The notes beneath the pieces were generated by a model. The model made no database searches, was not told where the DNA came from, and was given only the letters and a program-made list of their open reading frames with translations. A stretch of DNA of 37,546 bases from Polynucleobacter sp. (GTDB lineage: Bacteria; Pseudomonadota; Gammaproteobacteria; Burkholderiales; Burkholderiaceae). The stretch is taken from contig NZ_JAHBAK020000032.1 in assembly GCF_018500155.2 (NCBI RefSeq), positions 1-37,546 of the forward strand. The letters run 5' to 3'. The position numbers and the translations under genes are program-made. Shown here piece after piece: positions 27,853-37,521 of the stretch. Each line of letters starts with the position of its first letter. Position 1 is the stretch's first letter.

Positions 27853-29532
27853 TCATTGAGTCGCTTGTTTTAAGCGCTCAATAAAACGTTGCGGCGGCAT
27901 ATAACCAATGACACGCCGTGATGTTAGCTCTTTAGCGTTCTGATTAAAAATTAAGATGCCTGGTGGGCCATATAAATTAAAGCGCTTAAGCAGGGCCTGA
28001 TTAGCAGCGCTATTCGCAGTTACATCGGCCTGCAATAAAACAAATTGCTTTAATTCTTTGCTAACTTCAGGGTTCGCAAATGTATTGACTTCCATTTCTT
28101 TGCAGCTAATACACCAATCGGCATAGAAATCGAGTAACAGCATTTTTTGCTCTTGCTTGGCTCTATCAAGTTGCTCATCTAATTCTGCTGACGAATGAAT
28201 CACCATGAAAGAAAGCTCGCCCACTTGATGAATGGCTTGTCCATTAACGATATTTTGAGATTTGGATGACTCATTCTTTTGAATTAATGGTGAAGCAATC
28301 CATGCTGCCGTTGCTACTAACAAAACACCTAGGGTTCGTTGCAACCAAACCATCCAAATACCAGTGGATGGAATCAATATTCGCGCTTCAATTGCAATGA
28401 ATAAAAGTGGTAGCCCCATACCCAAAGCCATGACAAATAAGAGTCCTGCGCCCAAGGTCATAGAGCCTGTTTGCGCAATAAAAGCCAAAACCCCCGCTAA
28501 CGGGGCAGTAATGCAAGGGCTGGCAACTAATGTCGAGATTCCGCCAAGAGCAAAGGCACCTAAGACACTACCGCCCTTCTGGCGCCCTGCAAGCCTATCT
28601 ACATGGTGATGCCAAGCCTGGGGCAGCCTCAAGTCATAAAGCCCAAAAAGACTGCCTGAGAGGGTCAATAGTAGAAGTGCAAAGGCAGCTAAGGCTAGAG
28701 GGCTTTGCAGAGCTCTTTGAACACTGCCTCCAAGGGCGGCCATTAAAACGCCAGCCAAGGCATAAACCAATGCCATGCCCATCACATAGGCAAACGCTAA
28801 AGCACTTGCACGCCCTTTTGAAATTGCCTTTCCACCCTGTGTTCCAAATATGACACTCGAAAGAATAGGCAGCATGGGCAAAACGCATGGCGTAAACGCC
28901 AAGGCTAGCCCCAAAACAAAAAAAGCGAGAAATAAATAAGTACTTGATGCGCTTTGTAGAAATTTGCCAATCGCATTCACATCATCACGCTCACGCCACA
29001 AATCAGCCAAACCAAATTGCGAGCTTGAAATTGGTGTGGCCTGCTCTGTTGTTGCCGCTTCTAAAATTTCAGGAATGGGTGCCGCTTTCACTCCAGGTGC
29101 TGCCAACAAAAATTTCAAGGTCATTGGCGGATAACAAATGCCCGCCTCAGCACAACCTTGCAATGTAGCTTCCACATGTATGGGTTTTTCAGCTGCAGGT
29201 TTGACATCTAACAAAACCATAAAAGGCTGCTTATAAACCTGCATTTTTTTCTGAAAAGTTTCATCAAACTTTTCAACGCCAAATGGCAGTTTAGGCCTTA
29301 TTTTATATAGCTTTCCGGGTTCTGAACCAGCTTGGAACTGGAGCGATTCCTGATAAATGTAATACCCTTTTGCTGGGATGAATTCCAGCTCTACTTGATT
29401 CGAATTTTCTAGCCAAGTAGCCTCCGCCCTAAAAGCTTTTTCTGGTGGCAAAAAATCTGTTGCAGCAAAAAGTTGTGCAGATAACAGCACTAAGAGCGCA
29501 ATAAGTGACTTCAGAATCAATTGCATTCTCAT
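27853..29532 (-). CDS. dsbD: Thiol:disulfide interchange protein DsbD
   Basis: Passes electrons from cytoplasmic thioredoxin across the inner membrane to periplasmic thiol proteins. A signal peptide (1-23) leads to an N-terminal immunoglobulin-like domain with cysteines in QGCAEAGICYPP. About eight membrane segments follow, with the redox cysteines in FTPCVLPML and SPCITAPL. The C-terminal thioredoxin-like domain has DWCISCKEME. All six catalytic cysteines are present. Length 559 is normal. Its ATG overlaps the cutA stop (ATGA), the common cutA-dsbD pairing. It converges on hemB across 36 T-rich bases without a clear hairpin. Confidence 0.96.
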   Translation of the reverse strand: MRMQLILKSLIALLVLLSAQLFAATDFLPPEKAFRAEATWLENSNQVELEFIPAKGYYIYQESLQFQAGSEPGKLYKIRPKLPFGVEKFDETFQKKMQVYKQPFMVLLDVKPAAEKPIHVEATLQGCAEAGICYPPMTLKFLLAAPGVKAAPIPEILEAATTEQATPISSSQFGLADLWRERDDVNAIGKFLQSASSTYLFLAFFVLGLALAFTPCVLPMLPILSSVIFGTQGGKAISKGRASALAFAYVMGMALVYALAGVLMAALGGSVQRALQSPLALAAFALLLLTLSGSLFGLYDLRLPQAWHHHVDRLAGRQKGGSVLGAFALGGISTLVASPCITAPLAGVLAFIAQTGSMTLGAGLLFVMALGMGLPLLFIAIEARILIPSTGIWMVWLQRTLGVLLVATAAWIASPLIQKNESSKSQNIVNGQAIHQVGELSFMVIHSSAELDEQLDRAKQEQKMLLLDFYADWCISCKEMEVNTFANPEVSKELKQFVLLQADVTANSAANQALLKRFNLYGPPGILIFNQNAKELTSRRVIGYMPPQRFIERLKQATQ

Positions 29533-29888
29533 GCTTTATTTACCTCGGCTTGAACCCAATCACCATACTGTTGTGAATATTGCTCAGGCGAGAAAGCCAA
29601 AATTTCAGGAAGCTCATATGGATGATTTTTCTGAATAACGCTTAATATTTCTTGCCATTTGCTTGCTAAAGTTTTAGCAGATAAAAGAACTTCCTGCTCC
29701 TCGCACAACTTACCTTCCCAGCGATATATCGACTGAATGTTACTTCCTAATTGCACACAAGCCGCCAAGTTTTCATCAATAAGGACGCGCGCCAAACCCT
29801 TAGCAGCATCAACATCTGGCAACGCTGTAACGACCACCAATAGGTGATTCTGAGCAGATAAAGGCGTATTTATGGGGGTTGGAGACAT
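29529..29888 (-). CDS. cutA: Divalent-ion tolerance protein CutA
   Basis: A 119-residue trimeric ferredoxin-like protein of the CutA1 family. Signatures are TALPDVDAAKGLARVLIDENLAACVQL (seen as two neighbouring parts), SIYRWEGKL, EVLLSAKT and HPYELPEILAF. Linked historically to copper tolerance, with unclear biochemistry. Pairing with dsbD fits that history. A TATAAA (29900-29895) only 6 bases before the ATG suggests a leaderless mRNA. Confidence 0.94.
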   Translation of the reverse strand: MSPTPINTPLSAQNHLLVVVTALPDVDAAKGLARVLIDENLAACVQLGSNIQSIYRWEGKLCEEQEVLLSAKTLASKWQEILSVIQKNHPYELPEILAFSPEQYSQQYGDWVQAEVNKA

Positions 29889-29894
29889 AAGCTA

Positions 29895-29900
29895 TTTATA
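29895..29900 (-). promoter_or_regulatory. Candidate -10 box of cutA, leaderless arrangement
   Basis: TATAAA on the minus strand ends 6 bases before the cutA ATG, so transcription would begin at or next to the A of ATG. The spacer and -35 region would fall in the terminator at 29913-29942. No convincing -35 box is visible. Confidence 0.35.
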
Positions 29901-29912
29901 ACCCTTTAAATG

Positions 29913-29942
29913 AAAAAAGCCAGACCGAAGCCTGGCTTTTTC
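29913..29942 (-). terminator. Intrinsic terminator of the alpha ribosomal operon
   Basis: AAAAAGCCAG and CTGGCTTTTT pair as a 10-base stem around a short loop and are followed on the minus strand by a T-run. It lies 15 bases after the rplQ stop and separates the long ribosomal transcript from cutA-dsbD. Confidence 0.88.
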
Positions 29943-29956
29943 TTTGAGACAGAGTA

Positions 29957-30352
29957 TTAAGCCTCTTGAGTTTCAGCAACCACTTCCTCAACTTCTGGGC
30001 GGTCAACTAACTCAACCAAAGCCATTGGCGCATTATCGCCATGACGGAAGCCAAACTTCAAAATGCGAAGATAGCCACCTGGACGTGTTGCATAGCGTGG
30101 GCCAAGCTCAGTAAAAAGTTTGGTCACAATATCACGATCGCGAGTGCGATTAAATGCCAAGCGACGATTAGCCAAGTTATCTTTTTTACCCAAGGTAATT
30201 AAAGGCTCAACAACCATCCGTAATTCTTTTGCTTTTGGCAAAGTGGTTTTAATCACTTCGTGCTCCAAAAGAGAATTAGACATGTTGCGCAACATCGCTA
30301 AGCGATGTGAAGAGGTTCTATTGAGTTTGCGTAAGCCGTTTCCGTGACGCAT
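29957..30352 (-). CDS. rplQ: Ribosomal protein L17
   Basis: 50S subunit protein of 131 residues; starts [17 protein letters not shown], a near-invariant L17 opening, followed by [21 protein letters not shown] short acidic tail (EVVAETQEA) extends past the core. Last gene of the alpha operon, 16 bases after rpoA, with a terminator behind it. Confidence 0.97.
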   Translation of the reverse strand: MRHGNGLRKLNRTSSHRLAMLRNMSNSLLEHEVIKTTLPKAKELRMVVEPLITLGKKDNLANRRLAFNRTRDRDIVTKLFTELGPRYATRPGGYLRILKFGFRHGDNAPMALVELVDRPEVEEVVAETQEA

Positions 30353-30368
30353 GATGCTTCCTTTCTAA

Positions 30369-31349
30369 TTATTTCTCAAGGTTAGCTGGAGGCCAGCTCT
30401 CGAGTTTCATGCCAAGACTTAAGCCACGAGCAGCCAATACATCTTTAATTTCATTCAAAGATTTACGGCCCAAATTAGGCGTCTTCAACAATTCATTTTC
30501 GGTACGTTGAATCAAGTCACCAATGTAGTAGATGTTCTCAGCCTTCAAGCAGTTTGCGGAGCGAACTGTGAGCTCAAGATCGTCAACCGGACGCATCAAC
30601 ATTGGATCAACCATTGAAGAGCGATTTGGTGCGAGATCACCAGATACTTCACTGCTTTCTAGAGCTGCGAATACTACCAATTGATCTACCAAGATACTTG
30701 CAGCCTGACGAATTGCTTCTTCAGGAGACAACACGCCATTGGTTTCAATGGTCATAACGAGGCGATCAAGATCGGTACGTTGCTCAACACGAGCAGACTC
30801 AACAGCATAGCTAACACGGCTCACCGGGCTAAAAGATGCATCCAATACGATGCGGCCAATGATCTTGGAGGTTTCGTCGTTATATTGACGAACGTTACCA
30901 GGAACATAGCCACGACCTTTTTCAACCTTGATCTGCATATCTAGCTTGCCACCAGCTGATAGGTGAGCAATGACATGGTCAGGATTGATGATTTCTACAT
31001 CGTGAGGAAGATCAATGTCTTTTGCTGTAACGACGCCTGGGCCTTCTTTACGCAAATTGATAGTGACTTCATCACGTGACTGTAATTTAAATACGATACC
31101 TTTAAGGTTCAACAAGAGATTGACGACATCTTCCTGAACGCCATCTAAGGTTGAATATTCATGAACTACACCTGCAATAGCTACTTCAGTTGGAGCATAA
31201 CCAACCATCGAGGACAAAAGTACACGACGTAATGCATTACCGAGTGTGTGGCCATAGCCACGCTCGAACGGCTCCATAACAACCTTAGCTTGGTTGGCGG
31301 TAAGCGCTTCAACAGAAATAATCTTTGGCTTGAGCAAATTTGTTTGCAT
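30369..31349 (-). CDS. rpoA: RNA polymerase alpha subunit
   Basis: Assembly platform of RNA polymerase, 326 residues. The N-terminal dimerisation domain includes [20 protein letters not shown], and the C-terminal domain, which contacts UP elements and activators, includes [22 protein letters not shown] and [20 protein letters not shown]. Sits between rpsD and rplQ as in most proteobacteria. Confidence 0.98.
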   Translation of the reverse strand: MQTNLLKPKIISVEALTANQAKVVMEPFERGYGHTLGNALRRVLLSSMVGYAPTEVAIAGVVHEYSTLDGVQEDVVNLLLNLKGIVFKLQSRDEVTINLRKEGPGVVTAKDIDLPHDVEIINPDHVIAHLSAGGKLDMQIKVEKGRGYVPGNVRQYNDETSKIIGRIVLDASFSPVSRVSYAVESARVEQRTDLDRLVMTIETNGVLSPEEAIRQAASILVDQLVVFAALESSEVSGDLAPNRSSMVDPMLMRPVDDLELTVRSANCLKAENIYYIGDLIQRTENELLKTPNLGRKSLNEIKDVLAARGLSLGMKLESWPPANLEK

Positions 31350-31373
31350 ATTTTTTCCTTGAGAGTGCCTAAA

Positions 31374-31997
31374 TTAGCGTGAATACAATTCGACGATCAA
31401 ACTTTCATTAATTTCACCGCTGATATCTTCGCGATCAGGCACTTGCTTAAATGTTCCTTCCAACTTAGTCGCATCAACAGATACCCAAGTAACCGCAGTC
31501 ATTTGTTGAACCAAATTGAGTGATTCTGTAATACGTGCTTGCTTCTTCGCCTTTTCGCGAATTGCAACTACGTCACCAGGTTTAACCTGAATAGATGGAA
31601 TATTTACTGCGTTGCCATTAAGCATGATTGCGCCATGAGAAACTAACTGACGCGCTTCTGCACGTGTTGAGCCAAAGCCCATGCGATAAACCACGTTATC
31701 CAAACGTGACTCTAATAACTGGAGCAATGTTTCGCCGGTGTTACCTTTGCGACGCTCTGCCTCCGCGAAATAACGACGGAACTGACGCTCTAATACGCCG
31801 TAGATACGTTTAACCTTTTGCTTTTCACGCAATTGATTACCGTAGTCAGATGTTCTTGAGCCAGATGTACGACCATGTTGACCAGGCTTAGTATCTAACT
31901 TGCACTTGTCTGACAAGGCGCGACGTGCGCTCTTTAAAAATAAGTCGGTACCTTCCCGACGTGCTAATTTGGCCTTAGGCCCTAAGTAACGTGCCAC
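31374..31997 (-). CDS. rpsD: Ribosomal protein S4
   Basis: Primary 16S rRNA-binding protein, 207 residues starting at GTG (31997) with the invariant [23 protein letters not shown] lies a few bases upstream as a good ribosome site, which decides against a longer frame reaching 32045. The S4 RNA-binding domain is visible in [27 protein letters not shown]. In E. coli S4 represses the alpha operon at the rpsM leader. Here 116 bases separate rpsK and rpsD, unusually many for this operon, and hold a hairpin. Confidence 0.97.
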   Translation of the reverse strand: MARYLGPKAKLARREGTDLFLKSARRALSDKCKLDTKPGQHGRTSGSRTSDYGNQLREKQKVKRIYGVLERQFRRYFAEAERRKGNTGETLLQLLESRLDNVVYRMGFGSTRAEARQLVSHGAIMLNGNAVNIPSIQVKPGDVVAIREKAKKQARITESLNLVQQMTAVTWVSVDATKLEGTFKQVPDREDISGEINESLIVELYSR

Positions 31998-32039
31998 GAT
32001 GTTTTCCTTTCTTTGCCGCAGCCTTTCGACCGGCGGTGA

Positions 32040-32063
32040 GTTCACCCTTTAAATCAGGTGAAC
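32040..32063 (-). repeat. Hairpin in the rpsK-rpsD intergenic leader
   Basis: GTTCACC (32040-32046) and GGTGAAC (32057-32063) are a perfect 7-base inverted repeat with a 10-base loop, about 43 bases before the rpsD GTG. On the minus strand no U-run follows, so it is not a terminator. It could be a processing site or a regulatory structure for rpsD; the function is unknown. Confidence 0.4.
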
Positions 32064-32113
32064 AGTGGGCTTTAATAAAAAACTACTAAAACTTTTACTG
32101 CCAACTTCCTAGC

Positions 32114-32521
32114 TTAGATACGACGACGCTTAGGAGGGCGGCAACCATTGTGAGGAACTGGAGTAACGTCTTGAATCTCAGTGATCTTGATACCCAATGA
32201 GTTCAATGCGCGAACTGCAGATTCACGACCTGGGCCCGGGCCCTTGATCTGAACTTCCAAATTCTTGATACCGCATTCAATAGCGACCTTACCTGCTACT
32301 TCTGCAGCTACCTGCGCGGCAAAAGGAGTAGATTTACGTGAGCCTTTGAAGCCCTGGCCACCAGAAGTTGCCCATGAAAGCGCATTTCCCTGACGATCAG
32401 TGATCGTAATAATGGTGTTATTAAAAGAAGCGTGAACGTGTGCAATGCCGTCAGCAACGTTCTTTTTAACCTTCTTACGAGCGCGCTGTGCAGCAGCGGA
32501 AGCGGATTTTTGTTGTGCCAT
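32114..32521 (-). CDS. rpsK: Ribosomal protein S11
   Basis: 30S platform protein, 135 residues. Family signatures are [41 protein letters not shown] (read in parts) and the C-terminal [18 protein letters not shown] lysine/alanine-rich N-terminal extension is usual in betaproteobacteria. Lies 18 bases after rpsM. Confidence 0.98.
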   Translation of the reverse strand: MAQQKSASAAAQRARKKVKKNVADGIAHVHASFNNTIITITDRQGNALSWATSGGQGFKGSRKSTPFAAQVAAEVAGKVAIECGIKNLEVQIKGPGPGRESAVRALNSLGIKITEIQDVTPVPHNGCRPPKRRRI

Positions 32522-32539
32522 GTCAATAAACTTTCTTGA

Positions 32540-32905
32540 TTATTTCTTCAGTGCAATGCCGGACTTACGTGGGCCCTTACGGGTACGCGCATTCGTCTTG
32601 GTACGTTGACCACGAACAGGCAAGCCTTTGCGATGACGCACGCCACGATAGCAACCCAAGTCCATCAAACGTTTGATGCTCATTGTCACTTCACGACGAA
32701 GGTCACCCTCAGTAATGAATTTACCTACTTCATCACGCAACTTTTCTAAGTCAGCGTCAGTAAGATCTTTAACTTTTTTGTCAATTGCAACACCTGTAGT
32801 TTTGCAAATTTGACGTGCACGAGTTGTGCCAATGCCAAAAATTGCTGTTAAACCAATAACAGTATGTTGATGATTTGGGATGTTTACCCCAGCGATACGT
32901 GCCAT
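32540..32905 (-). CDS. rpsM: Ribosomal protein S13
   Basis: 30S head protein, 121 residues, contacting the 50S subunit and P-site tRNA. Opens [20 protein letters not shown] and ends with the basic [19 protein letters not shown] tail. First gene of the alpha operon proper, 24 bases after rpmJ; co-transcription with the spc operon is likely because no terminator intervenes. Confidence 0.98.
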   Translation of the reverse strand: MARIAGVNIPNHQHTVIGLTAIFGIGTTRARQICKTTGVAIDKKVKDLTDADLEKLRDEVGKFITEGDLRREVTMSIKRLMDLGCYRGVRHRKGLPVRGQRTKTNARTRKGPRKSGIALKK

Positions 32906-32929
32906 GAGATTTCCTCTTAATTAACCAGA

Positions 32930-33046
32930 TCAGCCTTGACGCTGCTTATGACGTGCATCTGAAGAGCAGATCACACGCACAACACGTTTGCGCTTGATGA
33001 TCTTGCAATTTCTGCAAATACACTTAACGGATGCTAAAACTTTCAT
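32930..33046 (-). CDS. rpmJ: Ribosomal protein L36
   Basis: A 38-codon gene. It reads [20 protein letters not shown], then [18 protein letters not shown]. The zinc-ribbon residues C11, C14, C27 and H33 are all present, so this is the zinc-binding (C+) paralogue. AGAGGTGAG upstream of the ATG is a good ribosome site. The place between infA and rpsM is standard for betaproteobacteria. Confidence 0.96.
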   Translation of the reverse strand: MKVLASVKCICRNCKIIKRKRVVRVICSSDARHKQRQG

Positions 33047-33080
33047 AACTCACCTCTTAAAAATAGGTACTACTTAATCT

Positions 33081-33299
33081 TTACTTCGCACGGAAAATAA
33101 TTCTGGCGCGCGTTAGGTCGTAAGGAGTCATCTCCACCGTTACCTTATCTCCTGGCAAAATTCGGATGTAGTGCATCCGCATCTTTCCAGAAATGTGCCC
33201 TAGAACCACATGTCCGTTTTCCAGCTTCACGCGAAACATCGCGTTTGGCAAATTCTCTACCACTTCCCCCGCCATCTGAATTACATCGTCTTTAGACAT
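33081..33299 (-). CDS. infA: Translation initiation factor IF-1
   Basis: A 72-residue OB-fold protein that occupies the ribosomal A site during initiation. The sequence has [39 protein letters not shown] and LTRARIIFR. It lies 4 bases after secY. The location inside the spc/alpha cluster, unlike E. coli, is normal for betaproteobacteria. Confidence 0.97.
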   Translation of the reverse strand: MSKDDVIQMAGEVVENLPNAMFRVKLENGHVVLGHISGKMRMHYIRILPGDKVTVEMTPYDLTRARIIFRAK

Positions 33300-33303
33300 T
33301 CAG

Positions 33304-34641
33304 TTAAGCGCCCATCTTAAAGTTGGCTTTTTTCATCAAAGAGCCATACTGTTGCTGCATAACAAATGACTGAACTTGAGCCATAAAATCCATCGCAACA
33401 ACCACAATAATTAACAATGAAGTACCACCGAAATAAAACGGCACGTTGTACTTCAACACTAAAAATTCTGGCAACAAGCAGACCAGAACCATATAAATTG
33501 CACCAGCTAAAGTCAGGCGCACCAAAATCTTATCGATGTAACGCGCTGTTTGATCGCCTGGACGAATACCTGGAACAAATGCGCCACTCTTTTTCAGGTT
33601 ATCCGCAGTTTCACGACTGTTAAATACCAAGGCCGTATAGAAAAAGCAGAAGAAAATGATCGCAGCAGCATACAAAATGGTGTACACGGGCTGACCCGGC
33701 GCCAATGTAGCGGCAAGATCTTTAATAAAACGACTAAATACATTAGTTGTATCACCAGAAGTAAACCAGCCGGCAATCGTTGCAGGAAACAAAATAATCG
33801 ATGATGCAAAAATAGGAGGAATCACACCCGCCATATTGAGCTTAAGTGGGAAATATGAGGATTGCCCGCCATAAATTTTGTTACCTACTTGGCGTTTGGC
33901 GTAGTTCACCAAAATACGGCGCTGACCACGCTCTACAAACACCACAAAATAAGTCACTGCTATCACGATCACCACGATCAAAAGAGCAGAAATAATATTC
34001 ATTGAGCCAGTGCGAACTAGCTCCAATAAACTAGCTAGAGCATTTGGCAAGCCAGAAACGATACCGCCGAAAATGATGATAGAAATACCGTTACCTAAAC
34101 CACGCTCAGTAATTTGTTCGCCAAGCCACATCAAAAACATCGTGCCAGTTACCAAAGTGACGACGGTGTTTAGTTCAAACATTAAACCTGGGTTTATTAC
34201 CAAGCCTGGCTGAGCTTGCAATGCCACAGAAATTCCTAGCGCCTGAAATGTTGCTAAAAACACGGTGCCGTAACGGGTGTATTGAGTAATCTTACGTTGA
34301 CCAGCTTGGCCTTCTTTTTTCAATGCCTCCAAAGAAGGAACCACAATCGTCATCAATTGCATGATGATCGATGCAGAAATGTAAGGCATGATTCCTAAGG
34401 CAAAAACGGTAAAGCGAGATAAGGCACCACCTGAGAATAAGTTGAACATTCCCAAAATACCGTCTTTTTGGCCCGCAAACAATTGCGCCAGTTGGTCAGG
34501 ATCAATTCCTGGAACTGGAATATGAGCACCCAAACGGAACACGAGCAAAGCCAACACCAAGAAAATCAAGCGCTGGCGTAATTCGCCAAACTTGCCCCCT
34601 GTTGTTGCTGTGCTTGCGTTAGTGGTTGGTGCTAAAGCCAT
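33304..34641 (-). CDS. secY: Protein translocase subunit SecY
   Basis: Channel-forming subunit of the Sec translocon, 445 residues with about ten membrane segments. Visible signatures are [14 protein letters not shown], the plug region [21 protein letters not shown] (read in parts), [17 protein letters not shown] and the cytoplasmic loop [17 protein letters not shown]. Follows rplO by 17 bases. The C-terminal [16 protein letters not shown] is well preserved. Confidence 0.98.
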   Translation of the reverse strand: MALAPTTNASTATTGGKFGELRQRLIFLVLALLVFRLGAHIPVPGIDPDQLAQLFAGQKDGILGMFNLFSGGALSRFTVFALGIMPYISASIIMQLMTIVVPSLEALKKEGQAGQRKITQYTRYGTVFLATFQALGISVALQAQPGLVINPGLMFELNTVVTLVTGTMFLMWLGEQITERGLGNGISIIIFGGIVSGLPNALASLLELVRTGSMNIISALLIVVIVIAVTYFVVFVERGQRRILVNYAKRQVGNKIYGGQSSYFPLKLNMAGVIPPIFASSIILFPATIAGWFTSGDTTNVFSRFIKDLAATLAPGQPVYTILYAAAIIFFCFFYTALVFNSRETADNLKKSGAFVPGIRPGDQTARYIDKILVRLTLAGAIYMVLVCLLPEFLVLKYNVPFYFGGTSLLIIVVVAMDFMAQVQSFVMQQQYGSLMKKANFKMGA

Positions 34642-34658
34642 ACTGAATCAATAACCTA

Positions 34659-35099
34659 TTAAGCCAACTCAACCAGTTTGCCGCCAGCTGCTTCAATAGC
34701 TGCCTTTGCACCGGCTGTCGCTGTAATGCCCTTTAGAGTTACAGCAATCTTGAGTTCGCCTGTTTTAATCACTTTTACTGCATTGATTTGCTCACCAGCA
34801 AAACCATGAGCCTTCAATACCAAAAGATCTACTTCAGGCAAATTGATTTTTGCCAAGTCATTCAATGTGATTTGACCAACGTGACGACGAGTCAAAGAAA
34901 CGAAACCGCGCTTTGGCAAACGACGATACATTGGCATTTGACCGCCTTCGAAGCCTACTTTGTGGAAGCCGCCGGAACGTGATTTTTGACCTTTGTGACC
35001 ACGGCCAGCAGTTTTACCAAGGCCAGAGCCAATGCCGCGACCTACGCGACGGCGAGCCTTTTTAGAGCCTGCTGCGGGTTTGAGTGTATTGAGTTGCAT
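34659..35099 (-). CDS. rplO: Ribosomal protein L15
   Basis: 50S protein of 146 residues. The basic, glycine-rich N-terminus ([20 protein letters not shown], then [20 protein letters not shown]) threads into 23S rRNA, and the globular end has the [20 protein letters not shown] motif. Starts 27 bases after rpmD. Confidence 0.98.
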   Translation of the reverse strand: MQLNTLKPAAGSKKARRRVGRGIGSGLGKTAGRGHKGQKSRSGGFHKVGFEGGQMPMYRRLPKRGFVSLTRRHVGQITLNDLAKINLPEVDLLVLKAHGFAGEQINAVKVIKTGELKIAVTLKGITATAGAKAAIEAAGGKLVELA

Positions 35100-35126
35100 A
35101 TTCTTCGCCTATTTACTAGCTAGTTT

Positions 35127-35315
35127 TTAGCCAATGACTTTCACTAGATAAGAAACTTTATTAATCATGCCGCGAACAGCTGGCGTATCTTCCAATTCAG
35201 AAACTGAATTGATTCGACCAAGACCTAAGCCGCGAACAGTTGCACGGTGGCTCTCGCGTGTGCCAATCAAGCTGCGCACTAATTGCAGTTTGACTTTGGA
35301 GTTTGATTTTGTCAT
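35127..35315 (-). CDS. rpmD: Ribosomal protein L30
   Basis: A 62-residue 50S protein with the classic [20 protein letters not shown] segment followed by [14 protein letters not shown]. Located between rpsE and rplO, the invariant position in the spc operon. Confidence 0.97.
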   Translation of the reverse strand: MTKSNSKVKLQLVRSLIGTRESHRATVRGLGLGRINSVSELEDTPAVRGMINKVSYLVKVIG

Positions 35316-35339
35316 TTGTAGATTCCTAATCTTTTGGTC

Positions 35340-35858
35340 TTAGCCGAGAATCTCTTCAACTGACTTACCGCGCTTAGCAGCAATCTCAGCAGGAGTACTC
35401 ATCTTGCTCAAACCATCAATCGTTGCGCGAACCATGTTGTAAGGATTGGTAGAACCAAGTGACTTAGCAACAACGTTAGTAACGCCCATCACATCAAAAA
35501 TAGCGCGCATTGGACCGCCAGCAATAACGCCAGTACCATCTTTTGCTGGAGAGATCAGAACGCGGGAAGCGCCATGTTGACCAATCACAGAATGCTGCAA
35601 TGTACCTTTACGTAAAGGCACCTTAATCATTTTGCGACGTGCCTCATCCATTGCTTTTTGTACAGCAACAGGCACTTCTTTTGACTTACCTTTGCCCATG
35701 CCGATGCGGCCATCACCATCGCCAACTACAGTGAGTGCAGCGAAACCGAGAATACGGCCGCCCTTTACCACTTTAGTGACGCGATTAACAGCGATCATCT
35801 TCTCGCGAAGACCATCATCACGCTCTTCGTTTTGCATCTTAGTTTGCATTTTTGCCAT
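35340..35858 (-). CDS. rpsE: Ribosomal protein S5
   Basis: 30S protein of 172 residues involved in decoding accuracy. The double-stranded RNA-binding region has [20 protein letters not shown] and [20 protein letters not shown], followed by the ribosomal-S5 C-terminal fold with [17 protein letters not shown]. The spectinomycin loop around VKGGR is ordinary. Confidence 0.98.
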   Translation of the reverse strand: MAKMQTKMQNEERDDGLREKMIAVNRVTKVVKGGRILGFAALTVVGDGDGRIGMGKGKSKEVPVAVQKAMDEARRKMIKVPLRKGTLQHSVIGQHGASRVLISPAKDGTGVIAGGPMRAIFDVMGVTNVVAKSLGSTNPYNMVRATIDGLSKMSTPAEIAAKRGKSVEEILG

Positions 35859-35875
35859 GTTTTTTCCTAAACCTA

Positions 35876-36229
35876 TTAGAACTTCAGGCCGGCTTCACGC
35901 GCAGCTTCAGCTAAGGCCTTAATACGGCCGTGGTAACGATGACCGGAACGATCAAAAGCAACATCAACAACGCCTGCCTTAACAGCACGCTCAGCAACGA
36001 GTTTGCCGACTTGTTTTGCTGCATCAGCGTTGCCGCCGTTCTTGATTGCCTGGCGCAAATCTTTTTCCATTGTTGAAGCGGCTGCTACAACCTTGGTTCC
36101 ACATGGGCTATAAACCTGAGCGGAAATGTGTGAGTTGCTACGGATAACAGTTAAGCGATTTGCACCTGCTTCAGCGATGCGAATACGAGTCTGCCGAGCA
36201 CGTCTTTGTCTGGATTCGTCTTTATTCAT
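35876..36229 (-). CDS. rplR: Ribosomal protein L18
   Basis: 50S central-protuberance protein of 117 residues that binds 5S rRNA with L5. Recognised by the [20 protein letters not shown] segment, [20 protein letters not shown] and the ending [18 protein letters not shown]. Follows rplF by 13 bases. Confidence 0.98.
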   Translation of the reverse strand: MNKDESRQRRARQTRIRIAEAGANRLTVIRSNSHISAQVYSPCGTKVVAAASTMEKDLRQAIKNGGNADAAKQVGKLVAERAVKAGVVDVAFDRSGHRYHGRIKALAEAAREAGLKF

Positions 36230-36242
36230 TTTCTAATCTCGC

Positions 36243-36776
36243 TTACTTCTTCTTAGTTTCTTTCAGATGCACAACCTCATCCACGTAGCGAACACCCTTG
36301 CCTTTGTATGGCTCTGGTGAGCGGTATGCGCGAACTTCGGCGGCTACCTGGCCAACTTGCTGCTTGTTGGAGCCTTTAATAATGATTTCAGTTTGCGATG
36401 GGGTCTCAGCTTTTACGCCCTTTGGAAGGTTGTAAATAATGTCGTGTGAGAAACCTAATTGCAATTTCAATGTTTCGCCCTGGGCTTGTGCACGATAACC
36501 AACGCCTACCAAGCTGAGCTTGCGCTCAAAGCCAGTAGTTACTCCAACAACCATGTTGTTTACTAAAGCACGTGCTGTACCAGAATGTGCACCAGCCTCT
36601 GGAGAGTTATCGTTCAATACAACGGTTAACACACCGTCTTCTTGCTTCAAACCAACTGAAGGATGCAAATTGTGTGTCAAGGTTCCTAGTGGGCCTTTAA
36701 CAGTCACGTTTGCACCATTGATGCTAATTTCAGCGCCCTTTGGCACTGTAATTGGTGATTTACCTACGCGGGACAT
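36243..36776 (-). CDS. rplF: Ribosomal protein L6
   Basis: 50S protein of 177 residues near the sarcin-ricin loop. Opens [20 protein letters not shown] and has two repeated L6 folds; the second ends in [20 protein letters not shown], the usual signature. Sits 10 bases after rpsH. Confidence 0.98.
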   Translation of the reverse strand: MSRVGKSPITVPKGAEISINGANVTVKGPLGTLTHNLHPSVGLKQEDGVLTVVLNDNSPEAGAHSGTARALVNNMVVGVTTGFERKLSLVGVGYRAQAQGETLKLQLGFSHDIIYNLPKGVKAETPSQTEIIIKGSNKQQVGQVAAEVRAYRSPEPYKGKGVRYVDEVVHLKETKKK

Positions 36777-36786
36777 ATTTCGCTCC

Positions 36787-37182
36787 TTAAGCTACGTAGC
36801 AAATAACTTCGCCGCCCACGCCAGTTGCACGTGCTTTGCGGTCAGTCATTACGCCTTTAGGGGTTGAAATAATGGCAATGCCCAAGCCATTCATGACTTC
36901 TGGAATGTCATGACGGCCTTTATAGATACGCAAGCTTGGTGTCGAAACACGATCGATGCGCTCAATAACAGGACGGCCTGCATAGTATTTGAGATCAATA
37001 TGGAGCACTGGCTTAGCTGCTTCACCTTTGACTTCGAAACTTTCAATGTAGCCTTCGTCTTGCAAAACTTTTGCAATAGCCACTTTAACTTTTGACGACG
37101 GCATTGTGACCAAAGGCTTCTGCACTGCTTGCGCATTGCGGATCCGGGTCAACATGTCGGCGATTGGATCGCTGATACTCAT
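36787..37182 (-). CDS. rpsH: Ribosomal protein S8
   Basis: 30S protein of 131 residues. Opens [20 protein letters not shown] and ends with [20 protein letters not shown] followed by EVICYVA. In E. coli S8 is the repressor of the spc operon at the rplE leader; whether that holds here cannot be judged, as the leader lies outside the window. Confidence 0.98.
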   Translation of the reverse strand: MSISDPIADMLTRIRNAQAVQKPLVTMPSSKVKVAIAKVLQDEGYIESFEVKGEAAKPVLHIDLKYYAGRPVIERIDRVSTPSLRIYKGRHDIPEVMNGLGIAIISTPKGVMTDRKARATGVGGEVICYVA

Positions 37183-37206
37183 GAGTTCTCCTAATTCTTT
37201 CGCCGC

Positions 37207-37512
37207 TTACCAGCTGGCCTTGGTTAAACCGGGGATTTCGCCACGGAATGCGATTTCGCGAATCTTGCTACGAGCCAAACCGAATTTACGGAATGTGCCA
37301 CGTGGGCGACCGGTTAATGAACAACGATTTCTTTGACGAATCGGGCTTGCGTTACGTGGAAGAGCTTGGAGCTTCAAGCGAGCTTCATAGCGCTCTTCAT
37401 CGCTGCGTGAATTATCAGCAATGATTGCTTTGAGTTCTGCACGCTTAGCAGCGTACTTCTCTACAGTTTTTGCGCGCTTATTTTCGCGCTCAATTAGGGA
37501 TAGTTTTGCCAC
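37207..37512 (-). CDS. rpsN: Ribosomal protein S14
   Basis: 30S head protein of 101 residues, the long zinc-free (C-minus) form. It has [20 protein letters not shown] then [18 protein letters not shown] and no zinc-ribbon CXXC pairs. Starts at GTG (37512) with AGAGG a few bases upstream, 9 bases after the rplE stop. Confidence 0.97.
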   Translation of the reverse strand: MAKLSLIERENKRAKTVEKYAAKRAELKAIIADNSRSDEERYEARLKLQALPRNASPIRQRNRCSLTGRPRGTFRKFGLARSKIREIAFRGEIPGLTKASW

Positions 37513-37521
37513 GTTAGCCTC

